A stretch of DNA of 64,000 nucleotides, from NCBI GenBank assembly GCA_034770075.1, contig CM068386.1, positions 44,677,990 to 44,741,989 of the forward strand, written 5' to 3'. Position numbers and translations under genes: made by a program. The notes beneath the pieces are model-generated. The model searched no databases, was not told where the DNA came from, and saw only the letters and a program-made list of their open reading frames with translations. Below, one piece after another: positions 39,896-52,137 of the stretch (its first letter is position 1; each line of letters begins with the position of its first letter). The stretch is from Aralia elata. Lineage: Eukaryota; Streptophyta; Magnoliopsida; Apiales; Araliaceae.

Positions 39896-40860
39896 TGTCC
39901 TTCTAATTGTACATTCACTCAATCACCAACAATCTTAACTTTATTAAACTTTTGGCAAACCGATTTAACTACTTACACAAAGTTATTCCTTTTTCTTTAT
40001 TTTGCTTGTTTGGTTCGACACTTTTCCACTGCACTCTACTTGTTCAGACTAAAACATATTCATGAAATTTCTTTCAGCATTTTCCGGCATTTGGTTTGAT
40101 GTAATATATTTTTCAGTCTTACAAGTCAACAAATACCCAAAAGCTCAAACGACCTAACAAAACTAAAAAAATCTTGAAGTTTAAAATTTGTCATATACGG
40201 TAACCCCACAATTCAAAATTTCGAACGCAAATATGAGCTTCTAAACACACATACATTTTAATATGAACCAAAAGCTAAGAAAAATAACAACCCATATCTC
40301 TAAACTATTCAATTAGCACACATAGGATTATATAAACATCAAATACCAACATAATTATAGAGAGAGATCAATGGTGAAATTATACCCGGAGAAAGAGAGG
40401 ATTTGTTTAGCAATATCAGTGCCAATGTTGTTTCTGGGGTGTTTTTGCTGCTGTTCTTCTTGGAAGGCAAGCTCTGTTGCTTGAATCCCTTCTTCTTCAG
40501 ATATGGGAAAATTTTATGTAGCTTTTCCCCTGTATCAACCCGGCGGATAACCGGCGTGAACCGGAGGTGATCTTCACCGAAACCGAGCCGTTTGACGAAA
40601 TCCTAGGTCACTCACTCATTTTGCTATGTCCGTCCCTCGTCCTCCGCTCGCGTTCTATCTCCTACTCAGTCCCTCCGGTTTTCTACGTCTTAAGAACCGG
40701 GGAAGTCTAGGACCGCCGGTCATCTAAAATCGAGTCCAAGGCTATTTAATACTCCCTAGTCCTTCTTTCTCTTTAGCTAGTTTGTCTCCTGTTTTGTTTA
40801 TAAGGAAGAGTTGATAAAGGTGAACTTGTGAAAGATGTGAGATGGAGCTGAAGAATTTCC
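39896..40860. other. Mostly no gene recognised; one possible exon
   Basis: 40375-40520 (minus) is open in one frame with a low-complexity but protein-like composition (EEEGIQATELAFQEEQQQ). 40520-40700 is relatively GC-rich with CCGG-rich phrases. I cannot assign a family. Confidence 0.3.
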
Positions 40861-40886
40861 ATTTGAGATTGTTTGCCAGAAAAACT

Positions 40887-41665
40887 TTACAATTCTAGAA
40901 GTTTTGAGACAACCTTCGCATCAGGAAACTTTTGATAAGTCCAAGTGATGTAGGTCAGATCTCCCATTAGAAAGGCCTTCATCCAGGACATGACATGTAG
41001 AAAATAAAATAGCAGATCATTATTCTTGTTGAAGATAATAATGGACCTGTCTATTTCATCATCTCCTTTTTCATCTTGAGCTCCTGACCCTTCGACCCTT
41101 GCTTTAACATTCTCAGTGTTGGGTATTTCTTCAATCATTTCTTCAACGTCCACCCCCTGAGTTGTAACTATTACTTGTTCAAAAACAAGTTGAATGACCG
41201 GAGAACTTAGACGAGGAGGGCTATCAGGTGCATTTCTAATGTCTTGCATCACTGTACCAATGATTTTGGTGAGCTCAAATGAATCATCAAAAGAGCTGTC
41301 ATCTTTGTCCTCCCCTTAAGTTGCAGCCTTCTCTGGCTTAGAGGCTTTTTCTACCTTCTTCTTCACAGACTTCTTCAAATACATCTTCTTCAGTCTTCTT
41401 CTTTTTGGTTTTGGCTCAGGCATAAGTACATAGGTACTTTCACAATCATATCTTCTTTTATAGGCTCAGACTCAGAGGCCTTTTCAGCCATCAATGTATC
41501 ATTATTTGGCTCTAGCATATCAATCGTCCGAGCCATTTTTGCAGCAGCAATCTCAGACTCTACGATCGAAGAATGAGACTCTACGATCGGTTGAGCATCG
41601 GCTGGTTCTTCAACTATGACTAACTTCCTTTTGTCAGCTTTAAGCTTCTTTAAGCCCTTCATCAT
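40887..41665 (-). CDS. Two unrecognised minus-strand ORFs (acidic, Lys/Glu-rich)
   Basis: 41665-41390 (91 codons, KGLKKLKADKRKLVIVEEPAD) and 41252-40887 (121 codons, VDVEEMIEEIPNTENV, then DLTYITWTYQKFPD). They are probably broken parts of one reading frame separated by stops near 41390-41255. They lie just before a plus-strand LTR start at 41852, the position where Tat-type elements carry an antisense ORF. By analogy they may be the antisense ORF of element F. No domain recognised. Confidence 0.35.
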
Positions 41666-41851
41666 TACGTCTTGCCTATGCCATTTCTTGGCCTCTTTTT
41701 TCTTCTTTTCAAAGTTCTTATTAAAGAATTCTTCTATTATAAGACCTTTTGCTGCAGCTTCAGCATATTCTTGGTTCCATGCTTGACTGACTTTTCAGCA
41801 TGATCAGCCATTACCTCGCATCCGGTAACTGGTGGAGGTTTTGAAGTAAAC

Positions 41852-43581
41852 TGTGATGCCCCCAAATTCGGGTCACCTTTACCTCGGGTTTGGTGCTCAC
41901 TATACTAAATATTCATACCCGTATTCATACATTAACTTAAAACACGTCTGAAGTTACATTGTACTTATACAAAAACTAGCTTCTAATCCCAGGTTCTTAG
42001 ACCTTTACATCATTCAGACAAATTAATAACATTAATAATACTAATAATAATAATAAAGTCTCTATTACATCACTTTGGTAATTCAAATAAGCACATGCGC
42101 TTAATAATATTAATATGTGGCATTGCCCTTTCCTTTATCCTTACCAGAACCTCTGGCCTTCTCAGTTTTAACTGAAAATGTTATATTTAAAGCAAGGCTG
42201 AGCAAATTATTGCTCAACAAGTATAAAACAGTTTAGCATAACATAATTTGAATAATTTTCAGCAATTGTATAACGATTGGGAAGAATCTAGAACCAAACT
42301 ATTTTATATGTATTTTGATTTAAAAAGCACACTTTGCATGCTGGACGATCAAATGACCAATGAACTCTTTACTAGAATTAACAGTACTTGAAACCGCAAT
42401 CCATGGATATAAACAGATATAAAAATTGAAAATATCCTAGACTTGTACTTTAGGGGATCAACCTAATGTACCCTATATTGTGCACAACATAACAGTGTAT
42501 TTGACACTATTCATGTCCACCGGAATCATAATGTCCAATTTCTTTTGCCCTTATAAAAGGGTTGTTCGTTCACAGCATTAATATATGAATCTGCACCACA
42601 ATGATATGGTTTGGAGAACATTTAATGAAATTTCTATGAATTCAGAATATCATTATATCTCAACACTTGTCTAGCCGGAACAAATGACATTGACATACTT
42701 TAAACAGTTCATGCATATACGAACTTTAAAACTTGAGCAGTTCAATATTTTAACAAGCTTTATAATAAACTTGAAAATAAGTTCGGATCGAGTACTTGCC
42801 TTTCGTGTCGCTTAATTTTTAACTGCTCTACCTTGTCACTGTATAGCCTACATGTATATAATGTTGGCTCACTTAGTTACTTCATCACACAGAAATTAAC
42901 ATTTCCTTGATATATCATGTTATATACTAGTTCAACACACTAGCATGCTAACTACTCGCTTGTACGATTAGTACGTACCACATTGGTTAAGTTATTGCTA
43001 TTTAGGCTACCAACTTACACTTAACACATACTTTTCACTTATTAACCTCATACAATAGTTTTAATATACGAATACACAGAATCATGTACGAGCATATATA
43101 ACACATAATTACATACTTAGTTCATACACTTTCCCAAGTTCACATATTTTGATTTAGGCATAGCATGGCATGATTTCTTGAACATTTTATACTATACGTA
43201 ACAACATAAGTCAAACCATGCCTTTTTCCATGGTCAAATCCAAAGCCCAGCTCAAAAGTGTAGAAAATATGATTTTCTAGGGTACTTTGGGGATTTTTAT
43301 AATTTTCTACATTGATCTAATAGCTTTCAAACTTGGACAGGGATCTAGACCATACTACAGAGTAATTAATCCATCATTTAGTTGTTTGAAAATATCAAGT
43401 TAAAGCCTTCATATCAGAGGCTCAAAGTGTACTATTGAAGCTGCTACAACTGCTGCAGTGCAACAATTTTAGTGGATTTTCAAGCCTACTTTGAGGATTT
43501 TTAGGAATTTTTATACTAAGCCATTTGCTTCCAAGTCTGAACAAACTTTTAGACCATATGACATAGTATTTTATTCCATAG
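41852..43581 (+). mobile_element. LTR-like sequence F, left part, interrupted by B
   Basis: Starts TGTGATGCCCCCAAATTCGG, related to the LTR start at 803 (minus). No coding. From about 43172 it contains 204-bp tandem repeats (two units here, two more at 60091-60499). It breaks at CATAG (43577-43581), duplicated at 60091-60095 by insertion of B. 41666-41851 before it has only short Lys/Glu-rich reading frames. Confidence 0.55.
43172..43581. repeat. About 204-bp tandem repeats in F, first two units
   Basis: Unit landmarks 'ggctcaaa...', 'ctgcag', 'gatttttaggaatttttt', 'ttccaa.tctgaaca', 'cata.gacatagtatttt' recur with ~204-bp period; units 3-4 follow at 60091-60499 after B. Confidence 0.75.
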
Positions 43582-45468
43582 TGGTTTACTGTCGCAAGCA
43601 ACCAAAAATAAAACCTTACTACGAAAGATAATAATGTAGCAGTGCAAGTAAGAGTCGATCCCACAGAGAGTGATTAGTCTAAATTTATGCTTTGTTTACC
43701 AAAAATGGGGGGGTTTATAATTTGATTTCACTAATTATCAAGAACAGAATTTAAAGTGATAAGAATAACCAATTAATTAAAGATTTCAGTTCTTCCGGTT
43801 CAGTATCACTTTTTTACAACAATAGAATAATTAAGTAAAGTAATATTTATCCTTCAATAAAATTAATAGTCCTAGGTAGCAACAAGCTCTACTACCCGAA
43901 ACTCCCTTTACATTATCACTTAATGAAACAAGCTCTTCACAAGATTCTAACCATTATACAACCTAGAACAAGCTCTCTAGATTTAATATAATAGTAGCAT
44001 TAAGAACTAGGGAATTACACTAATCCAAGCAACAATCACACAAGTTCAGATTATTTAACTTGTCTTCTGATAATCATAGCAATACTCAAAAGCTTGACCA
44101 CAATCATGTATCACTAATTGCTACTTATGATTAGGAACAATATCAATTACATGCAATACTGTCCCTTAATCTAGCAGATGAGATTAATCAAATTGACTTA
44201 ACCGATCACATTAAACCAATCGGAATAAATATCATTCAAAAGTTAAAATAGATTATCAAGAATGAACTTCATGTAAGAAGGAATAAATAGTTTATACTTA
44301 ATCAAACCATTACTTGTAAACAAGGTTCAACATCCCCTTCGAACTGAATAAAGAACTAGCTTAACATAATAAGTCCGATGAATACTTTCTTGATTTATAA
44401 AAGGGCTAAGGACAACAACCTCACTATGGAGGTGATCCTCTTTACCTACTAAATTATAAAAGGGGTGAGGATAACAACCTCACTATGGAGGTGATCCTCT
44501 TTCCCTACTAATTACACTAGAATTTGGAGAATATGGAGAATGGTGGGTGAATTAATGTGTGAATTAGCAAAAATACAAGCCAAGCTTCACTTGGTATTTA
44601 TAGGAACTCATGGTGTGCTAACCTATCATCATAAGTCAAGATTAAACACCCAATCTACTCATGTGCATCAGCCAACCAAGGAAGAAGTCTCCCAAAAACG
44701 TGTCCATGTGATGCACAAATAGTCCAAATCTAACAACTAAACTGATCAGCTCCTTGTAAGACAATTTTGAATTAGCAAACCACCGAATTTATACTTGGGC
44801 AAAGAACAAACGTTGTAGCTTTGGAATTTCTAATGAATTTGGGCTTTTGAATCACCTGATTTGGAGTTGGGAAGCTCAAGTTATGGCCAAAATACTCCAA
44901 CTGATCCGAACAGGAATCCAGTCCATGCGGGATTCGGATCAGTTGTTTAAAAAGCAATGTTTGGAGGCCCAAATGAACTCGGATTTTTGCTCACCATACT
45001 ATTCCGAAAAGCTTGAGAAGTCCATTGAAAATTTCAAGAAGACCCCATTCTCATTTGGAAACTCTAACATAATTCAAATCGCAAATGAAGCCTCATAGGT
45101 CAATTTGTCCAAACGCCAAACGATCTGAAATTTTCAGCTTCGACATCCGTTGGTAAAATGGTCATAACTTTCTCACCCGAGCTCTGATTTAGGCGTTTCA
45201 AGATGATCCGAAAAGTTAAGAAATAGATTTACAACTTTCCTTCTTTGAGCTTTGAGATATATTGGTTGGACGAAGGACAAAATGGAGACTCAAATGGACG
45301 GACTGATTTCAAAATAATCCAAAAGTGCGAAAATAACTCATTTTTCATTTAATAGCTCCATTTGCAACATAAATCAAAATATTAGAATAGTGAGTACATT
45401 TAGGTGTCAAATAAGTATAAAAGACTTGACATTAAGAGATAAAAACATAACATATTTTATACTTATCA
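43582..45468 (-). repeat. 3' LTR of B
   Basis: 1887 bp; plus-strand ends TGGTTTACTGTCGC and ATACTTATCA. It contains two ~60-bp tandem copies around 'acaacctcactatggaggtgatcctcttt' (44398-44510), a TATA-like TATAAATA on the minus strand (44595-44602), and one copy of the LTR module shared with A and C (45148-45251). Confidence 0.9.
44398..44510. repeat. Tandem ~60-bp duplication in B LTR
   Basis: Two copies starting TTATAAAAG and containing CTCACTATGGAGGTGATCCT; also present in the 5' LTR at 52951-53062. Confidence 0.8.
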
Positions 45469-45508
45469 AATTCCCCCACACTTATCTTTTGCACGTCCTC
45501 GGGCAAAA
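45469..45508 (-). other. 3' polypurine tract with hairpin of B (PPT2)
   Basis: Sense strand: TTTTGCCCGAGGACGTGCAAAA-like hairpin (45508-45487, loop AGGA), then ATAAGTGTGGGGGAATT next to the LTR start TGATAAG. Confidence 0.8.
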
Positions 45509-45856
45509 TAAAAATAAACTATAACAAAAAATTCAACTAATCAAACTTGACAACCTTAAGCCACAAACTAAAATGAACTTCAACATTGACCTCAAAGATT
45601 CAAAACAGTGTCTCTTGAAAAACTTCAAAACACTGCTTCATCTAAAATTCAAGCTTACTTATCAATCTTACTCTACTCTTAACCCTTCATGTGTGTCTGT
45701 GAATCCACATGTATCAAACCAATTAAAACTCAGAAAAATTTATAAAATCAAAGCCTTAAAGGAGAAAGAAAAACTCTAAGCACCTATTTTCACACTACTC
45801 TCAGTTAACATAAGCAAATCATAACAGAGGATCAATGGGCTTTTTCTTCCTTCGGT

Positions 45857-45946
45857 AAGTGCATTTTATGCTCCGTCTTACCAACGAGTGCGTTTTACGC
45901 TCCATCTCGCATGTCACGTGTTTATGAATGAGTGCGTTTTACGCTC
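45857..45946 (-). repeat. Array of three GAGCG hairpins in B
   Basis: Plus-strand copies AAGTGCATTTTATGCTC (45857-45873), GAGTGCGTTTTACGCTC (45886-45902 and 45930-45946). As in A, the GCAT/ATGC variant is the copy nearest the 3' LTR. Confidence 0.85.
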
Positions 45947-46560
45947 CATCTCAATTCACCACATGAATCATAATTTTTCTTTTTCTTCTCTTTTTTTTTG
46001 TTAAATCAAACATCTAACTTTTGCCTAAATCATTTCCCCTTTCTTAAATAAAACCTCATGTTTACTTCAAGTTATGATCAAACAAATGATAGAGTTCAAG
46101 AATTTCTCCCCTCGACATTCAATCGAAATAAATAAATAAATAAATAATCCTTTCCAAGTTAAAACTAGGCCGGCCAAATGGACAAGTGCAAAAAAATTGA
46201 AGGGTCTCAAATAAAGTAAAAATCAACAAAGAAAACCAAATTCAAACTACCCAACGTCTATCAATTTTCCAAAATGTTATCAACGAGAATCAAGATTTTA
46301 TCATTAGTCAAAAATCAAAATCCAAATTAACTCATTGCTCAAGTGACTTATTTTAAAAATTACCCCATTTTCGTAGGAAACACGATTGCACTTAGCATGT
46401 ACAACAAACCTTTAAACCCCAAGTTTACCCCAAGTGGACGAGTTTTGTCTCGTGAGGGTTTGCAGAGAATATACCCACAAAATTCAAAATTCAAACAAAC
46501 AAAAACAAACTTAAATTTTTTATTTTATTTTATTATATTTTTTTAAAACACCCTAAATCC

Positions 46561-46598
46561 TTCCCCCTCACTTAAAACTTACATTGTGTCTAATGTAA
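46561..46598 (-). other. Internal polypurine tract with hairpin of B (PPT1)
   Basis: Sense strand: TTACATTAGACACAATGTAA (7-bp stem) then TTTTAAGTGAGGGGGAAGG. It lies about 1.1 kb before PPT2. Confidence 0.65.
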
Positions 46599-46669
46599 AG
46601 TAAAATGCAAAGAAAAGAAAAACTACATAACCGAAATATAAATGCGAAAATAAAAAGAAATGAACTCCC

Positions 46670-46687
46670 CTTGGGTGGCCTCCCAAG
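46670..46687 (-). other. CTTGGG-type hairpin in B
   Basis: Sense strand GCGCTG then CTTGGGAGGCCACCCAAG. Matches the A and C motifs. Confidence 0.7.
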
Positions 46688-46728
46688 CAGCGCCTTTGTT
46701 TATTGTCATTGGCTTGACATTAAATTTC

Positions 46729-47621
46729 TCAATCTTCATAAACTGGATCTACCAAATCCAGCAGCTCAATATCCTCCATTTGATATCCTTCATAGAAGGG
46801 TTTGAGCCTGTGACCATTCACTTTAAAAATCTTCCTTATGCTTGGACTTTGAATTTTCACTGCACCATGATTAAAAATGTCAGTAATAATAAAAGGCCCG
46901 ACCCAACGGGAGCGCAACTTACCTGGAAATAATTTTAGCCTTGAATGATAAAGGAGAACTTTCTGTCCAACAACAAAGTTCTTCCTAGTAATTTCTTGTC
47001 ATGAAAGGTTTTTGTTTTCGCTTTGTAAATTTTAGAGCTCTCGTATGCATCATTCCTCAATTCCTCTAGCTCTTGCAACTGCAACTTTTTATGGACTCCG
47101 GCTGAATCTAAGCTCATATTACATTGTCTAACTGCCCAAAAAGCCTTGTGTTCTAACTCTACTAGTAGATGACATGGTTTTCCAAACACTAACCTATAAG
47201 GTGACATACCAATTGGAGTTTTTTAAGCTGTTCTGTAGGCCCAAAGTGCATCTTCTAACCTCAGCCTCCAATCTTTTCTACTTGGCTTGACTACTTTTTT
47301 CAGAATGGACTTGACCTCCCGGTTGGATACCTCAGCCTGCCTATTGGTCTGTGGATGGTAGGATGTAGAAACTTTATGCATCACATTGTATTTCTTGAAT
47401 AGTGTCGTTAGCATCGTATTGCAAAAGTGGGTTCCCTTATCACTGATTATGGCCCTTGGTGTTCCAAACCTAACAACTATATTAGACTTGATAAAATCTG
47501 CAACAACTTTAGAGTCATCAGTCCTAGTGGCTTTAGCTTTCACCCATTTAAAAACATAATCAACAGCCAAAAGAATGTAAACATTACCATAAGAAGCAGG
47601 AAATGGTCCCATAAAATCAAT
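46729..47621 (-). pseudogene. Integrase core and C-terminus of B, with stops
   Basis: Frame 47612-47223 holds MGPFPASYGNVYILLAVDYV (first Asp at GIDF just upstream of the frame start, before a stop), IISDKGTHFCNTML, QAEVSNREVKSILKK (catalytic Glu), and WRLRLEDALWAYRTA. A stop follows, then 47207-46935 (MSPYRLVFGKPCHLLVELEH) and 46917-46729 (MRSRWVGPFIITDIFNHGAV, PSIRKIFKVNGHRLKPFYEG). Three in-frame stops (about 47622, 47220, 46933) break it. DDE residues appear intact. Inserts cDNA in intact relatives. Confidence 0.88.
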
Positions 47622-48600
47622 ACCCTAAACATCAAAAATTTCAACAATTAAAATAGGTGTTTGTGGCATTTGATTCCTACTTGATATATTTTCTATCTTT
47701 TGACAATTTTCACATGACTTGCAGAACTGATAAGAGTCCTTAAAAATAGTCGGCCAAAAGAAACCACATTCCAAAACTTTATGAGCTGTTCTTTTAGGTC
47801 CAAATTGGCCTCCACAAGCATAGTAGTCACAAAAAGTTAGAATAGATAAAAACTTACTTTTAGGCACACACCTTCTAACTATCTGGTCAGCACAAAATTT
47901 CCATAAGTATGGATCATCCCATATATAATATTTAGCATCACTCTTAAGCTTTTCTTTTTGGAATTTAGAGAACTCACTAGGAACATAGGCACTCACTAAG
48001 TAATTCACGATATTGGCATACCAAGGTATAGCCTCATCAATGGAAAATAAATGCTCATCTGGAAAAGAATCATGCAATGGTAGCGCTTCTTCATCCTTAA
48101 TCAGCCTGCTCAAGTGATCTGCCACCAAGTTGTCCGCTCCCTTCTTATCTTTGATCTCCAAGTCAAATTCTTGTAGCAATAGAATCCATCTAATGATTCT
48201 TGGTTTGGATTCCTTCTTGGTTAATAAATACCTGAGAGCAGCATGGTCAGAATAAACTACAACTTTAGTACCAAGCAGATACGATCTAAACTTATCTAAA
48301 GCAAATACAACAGATAAGAGTTCTTTTTCAGTCGTAGTGTAATTAATCTGAGCAGCATTTAGAGTCCTAGAAACATAATAAATGGCATGGACAACTTTGT
48401 CAACCCTTTGGCCTAAGACAGCTTCTACTGCATAGTTGCTTGCATCACACATGATCTCAAACGGCAACTTCCAATTTGGTGGTTGTATTACTGGTGCCGA
48501 GGTCAATAGTTTCTTTAATTTATCAAATGCCTCCTTGCACTCGTCATCAAATTGGAATTCCATATCCTTTTGCAGCAACTTATACAATGGCAAAGCTATT
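47622..48600 (-). pseudogene. RNase H and integrase zinc domain of B
   Basis: The 322-codon frame 48593-47625 starts inside the RT-RNase H connection (PLYKLLQKDMEFQFDDECKE). RNase H core: FEIMCDASNYAVEAVLGQ, TTEKELLSVVFALDKFRSY, VVYSDHAALRYL, then ADNLVADHLSRL. An integrase zinc-binding region follows (VLECGFFWPTIFKD, CKSCENCQKIENIS). It ends at a stop just before the first catalytic Asp of integrase. A frameshift near 48620 separates it from RT. Confidence 0.88.
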
Positions 48601-49330
48601 TTCGAAAAGTCCTTGATAAATCTACGATAGAACCCTACATGACCAAGGAAGAACGAATCTCCCGCACACTTATGGGGTAAGGCAGAGCATTAACAATTTC
48701 TATCTTAGCTTTATCCACTTCTAATCCTTTAGCTGAAACTACATGGCCAACTAATATACCTTGCTTCACCATAAAGTGACACTTTTCCCAATTAAGAACA
48801 AGATTAGTTTCTAAACATCTATCTAGCACACGAGTCAGATTATCGAGGCATACATCTAAAGAATCACCATGTATTGTGAAGTCATCCATAAATATTTCAA
48901 TACAGTTTTTAAGAAAATCAGAAAAGATGCTTACCATACATCGTTGGAAGGTACCTGGTGCATTATACAGTCCAAAGGACATTCTACGATACACAAATGT
49001 ACCAAAAGGACATGTGAATGTGGTCTTTTCTTGGTCTTCGGGTGCAATCACAATTTGGTTATAACCCGAAAAACCATCTAGAAAATAGTAATAAGCATGC
49101 CCAGCTAATCTTTCCAACATTTGATTAATAAAAGGAAGAGGAAAGTGATCATTTCTAGTTACAACATTTAACTTCCTATAATTAATACAAACTCTCCATC
49201 CTGTTTGCATACGTGTGGGCACCAACTCATTATCATCGTTTTTGATAACTGTGATTCCAGATTTCTTTAGTACTACCTGTACTGGACTTACCCATTGACT
49301 GTCTGAGATGGGGTAGATTATGTCTGCATC
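48601..49330 (-). pseudogene. Reverse transcriptase of B
   Basis: 49225-48635: GWRVCINYRKLNVVTRNDHF, PLPFINQMLERLAGHAYYYF, FTCPFGTFVYRRMSFGLYNA, catalytic IEIFMDDFTIHG, NLVLNWEKCHFMV. Upstream frame 49330-49226 has the start of RT (PISDSQWVSPVQVV). FMDDF is the Athila-type variant of YxDD. A stop at about 49329 lies upstream and a frame change at about 48635 downstream. Confidence 0.88.
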
Positions 49331-50678
49331 AAAGTAATTTCAGTACCTCCTTCTTCACTACCTCCATCATGGGTGGATTAAGTCTTCTTTGTGTGTCTCT
49401 AGTGGGCTTGGCTCCATCTTCCAAAAGGATTCTATGCATGCACGTAGCAGGACTAATACCTTTGATATCTGCTATAGTCCAACCAAAGACTGTTATATGG
49501 TCCCTTAGGACTCTGAGCAGTTTGTCCTCTTGTACTTTGGTTAGATTGTTAGCAATAATCACTGGTAGCGTCTCATTCTTCCCTAAGAATGCATACTTTA
49601 AGTGTGCAGGTAATGGTTTCAGTTCTAAGGTTGGGGCCTGCACAACAGATGGTAATAACTTTTGATGAGAACTAGGCAATTGAATAGAATAAACTGCATA
49701 TTTAGCTGAGGTTTTAGGTAAAGAATGTAATGCAGCTACAGTCTCCTTCAAGTCTTGATTCTGCTCAATCTCTTCTTTTTTATCTAATTCCAGACTGTTG
49801 GTGATGACAACCTCCAAACTTTCCCTTTGTATTTGTTCAAAAGACTTCTGCACTAAAGAGTCAAGTACATCAATAGCAAAAATAGGGTGAATATCACTAA
49901 GGTACCTCATGGCCTCATATATGTTGAATTATATCTTTTCACCATCAAACTCCATGATTAAGGTTCCATTGTGCACATCAATTATAGTTCTTACTGTTTT
50001 CAAAAATGGCCTCCCTAAAAGTATATGTGCAGGATTTGGGAATCTATCATCCATATCCACTATGTAAAAACCTGCAGGAAAGATTAGTTCATTCACCTGC
50101 ACCAAGACATCTTCAATTACCCCTTGAGGGTAAGTGTTAGTACGATCAACCAATTGAATAATAACACCAGTTTATTTCAAAGGACTTAGATTTAAAGAAG
50201 CAAAAATAGATAATGGCATGACATTAATTGAAGCTCCTAAATCTAGCATAGCTTTCTCAAATCTGGTATTACCTATTTTACATGGAATTGGAAACATGCC
50301 TGGATCTTTACATTTAGGGGGCATTTTTCTTTGAAGGACAGCTGATACATTCTCACCAACAATGACTCTTTCATCATTTTTCAATTTTCTTTTGTTAGTG
50401 TATAATTCTTTCAAAAATTTTGCATATCTGGGCACTTGCTTAATTGCATCTAGTAAAGGAATATTCACCTCTACCTTCCTAAAAGTTTCTACAATTTCTT
50501 TTTCTTGCTCATCCTTCTTTGAAGTTTTGGGATTCCTGGGAGGAAAAGGTAAATGATTAGTCTTTAGCTGAACATGAGTGTTAGGTTTTACCTTTGATAT
50601 TTTCGCATCCTCCTTAGCCTTATCTTCCTCAAATTCACCAGTAGCTTTTGGTGCTTCCAATTGTTTTCCATTTCTCAA
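49329..50678 (-). pseudogene. Protease region of B, with two stops
   Basis: 50678-50172 has a basic linker (KQVPRYAKFLKELYTNKRKL), PPKCKDPGMFPIPCKIGN, and the active-site region AMLDLGASINVMP (family D-x-G, here DLG). After a stop: 50153-49929, DVLVQVNELIFPAGFYIVDM and HILLGRPFLKTVRTIIDVHN. After another stop: 49910-49329, the linker to RT (PLPAHLKYAFLGKNETLPVI, GISPATCMHRILLEDGAKPT). Confidence 0.85.
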
Positions 50679-52017
50679 GGTTATGGCACATGCATTCTCT
50701 CTCGGATTGACAATTGTTTGAGAAGGTAGCTTCCCTGAACTTTGAGAGTCTAATCGGCTAACTGTCGTAGCAAGTTAACTCATCTGATTTTCTAGATTGT
50801 GGATGGAAGTCCTTGTCTCTTGCTAAAATTATTGTGTTTGATTCATGAATGCCTTGAACATGTCCACAAGAGATGTTCCAAAATTAACAGGAGAAGCTTG
50901 TCTAGGTTGGTACTGTGGTTGAGCTAGTTGAAAACTTTGCTGGCCATTTGGGAAAACACCTTACACTGGTAGCCTAGTACCTCCATAACTCAAATTGGGA
51001 TGATCCCTCCATCCGAAATTGTAAGTGTTAGAGTAGGGATCATATTTTCGCTGGGATTGTCCTTGATAATTCCCCACTGCATTTGCATGTTGCATAGTTT
51101 CATCCTCTTGCAGTGTTGGGCATGCATCTGTATTGTGATTTATTAACAAACAAATACCACAAGCTTTTGCTGCTGGCATGTTTCCTATAGCCATTTGATG
51201 AACAAGAGAAGTTAGACTTGCAATTTGTTGTTCAATAGCAGAAACTTTTACCTCATTCACATTCCTAGGTGAGAAATCAAGTCGACTGCCAAATTGTTGA
51301 GAATTAGCTGCCATATTTGCAATAAGATTTCTTGCAGCCTCGGGAGTCTTGTCCACCAGAGCTCCTCCACTAGCAGCATCAATCATGCTGCTATCTGTAG
51401 ATAAAAGACCTTCATAGTAGTATTGGATGAGGAGTTGATCACTAATTTGATGATGGGTGCAACTTGCACATAGTTTCTTAAAACGTTCCCAATACTCGTA
51501 TAGGGTTTCTCCATTATTCTGCCTCACACCACAGATTTCTTTTCGAATGTTGGCTGCTCTTGAAGCGGGAAAATATTTTTCTAAGAATAATCTTTTCATC
51601 TCTTCCCATTTTGTGATACTTCCGGAGGGTAGATAGTAAAGCCAATCCTTAGCCAAATCTTTTAGAGAAAATGGAAAGGCTCTCAACTTGATTTGTTCTT
51701 CTGTTACTCCGGTAGGCTTCATACTTGTGCATACCACATGAAATTCCTTCAAATGCTTGTGAGGGTCTTCAACTGCCAAACCATGAAAAGTAGGTAAAAG
51801 ATGTATTAGTCCAGATTTTAATTTAAAATGAGTATTAGCATCTAGATTAGGGAAGGTTATGCATAAAGGGGCTGCAAGCTCCTTCAAAGTTCGGGTGTTT
51901 TGCCATGGTGTCCTCTTCACAATTTTTCCAAGCTACCTTCCTTAATCTACGAATGGTTCTCTCTATTTCTGAATCACACTTTAAATCACCTTGATTAGTA
52001 GATCGAGTTTTGGACAT
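50679..52017 (-). pseudogene. gag: gag of B
   Basis: A natural ATG at 52017 (MSKTRSTNQGDLKC) reads to a one-base frameshift near 51925. The 319-codon frame 51920-50961 holds the Athila capsid (GLAVEDPHKHLKEFHVVCTS, WLYYLPSGSITKWEEMKRLF, LEKYFPASRAANIRKEICG, ETLYEYWERFKKLCASCTHH). A zinc-knuckle-like CGICLLINHNTDACP follows. It stops at 50961; the remaining C-terminal part (50960-50679) is degenerate. Confidence 0.85.
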
Positions 52018-52115
52018 AAACAATCAAATGAAACTCAAATTACCTTAGTACAACAAAAAAAATAATAAATAAAGATAAAAATAATGATAAGAAAGAAAAA
52101 TAAACTAAAATTACT

Positions 52116-52133
52116 CCCCGGAAACGACGCCAA
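52116..52133 (-). other. Primer binding site of B (tRNA-Asp, two mismatches)
   Basis: Sense strand TGGCGTCGTTTCCGGGGA, against TGGCGCCGTTGCCGGGGA in A and C. Confidence 0.85.
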
Positions 52134-52137
52134 AATT

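Noticed and set aside
46200..46660. env-like ORF in Athila element B
   Set aside because: Some Athila elements carry an env-like gene after integrase, but here 45469-46728 has only short frames and the non-coding hairpin module.
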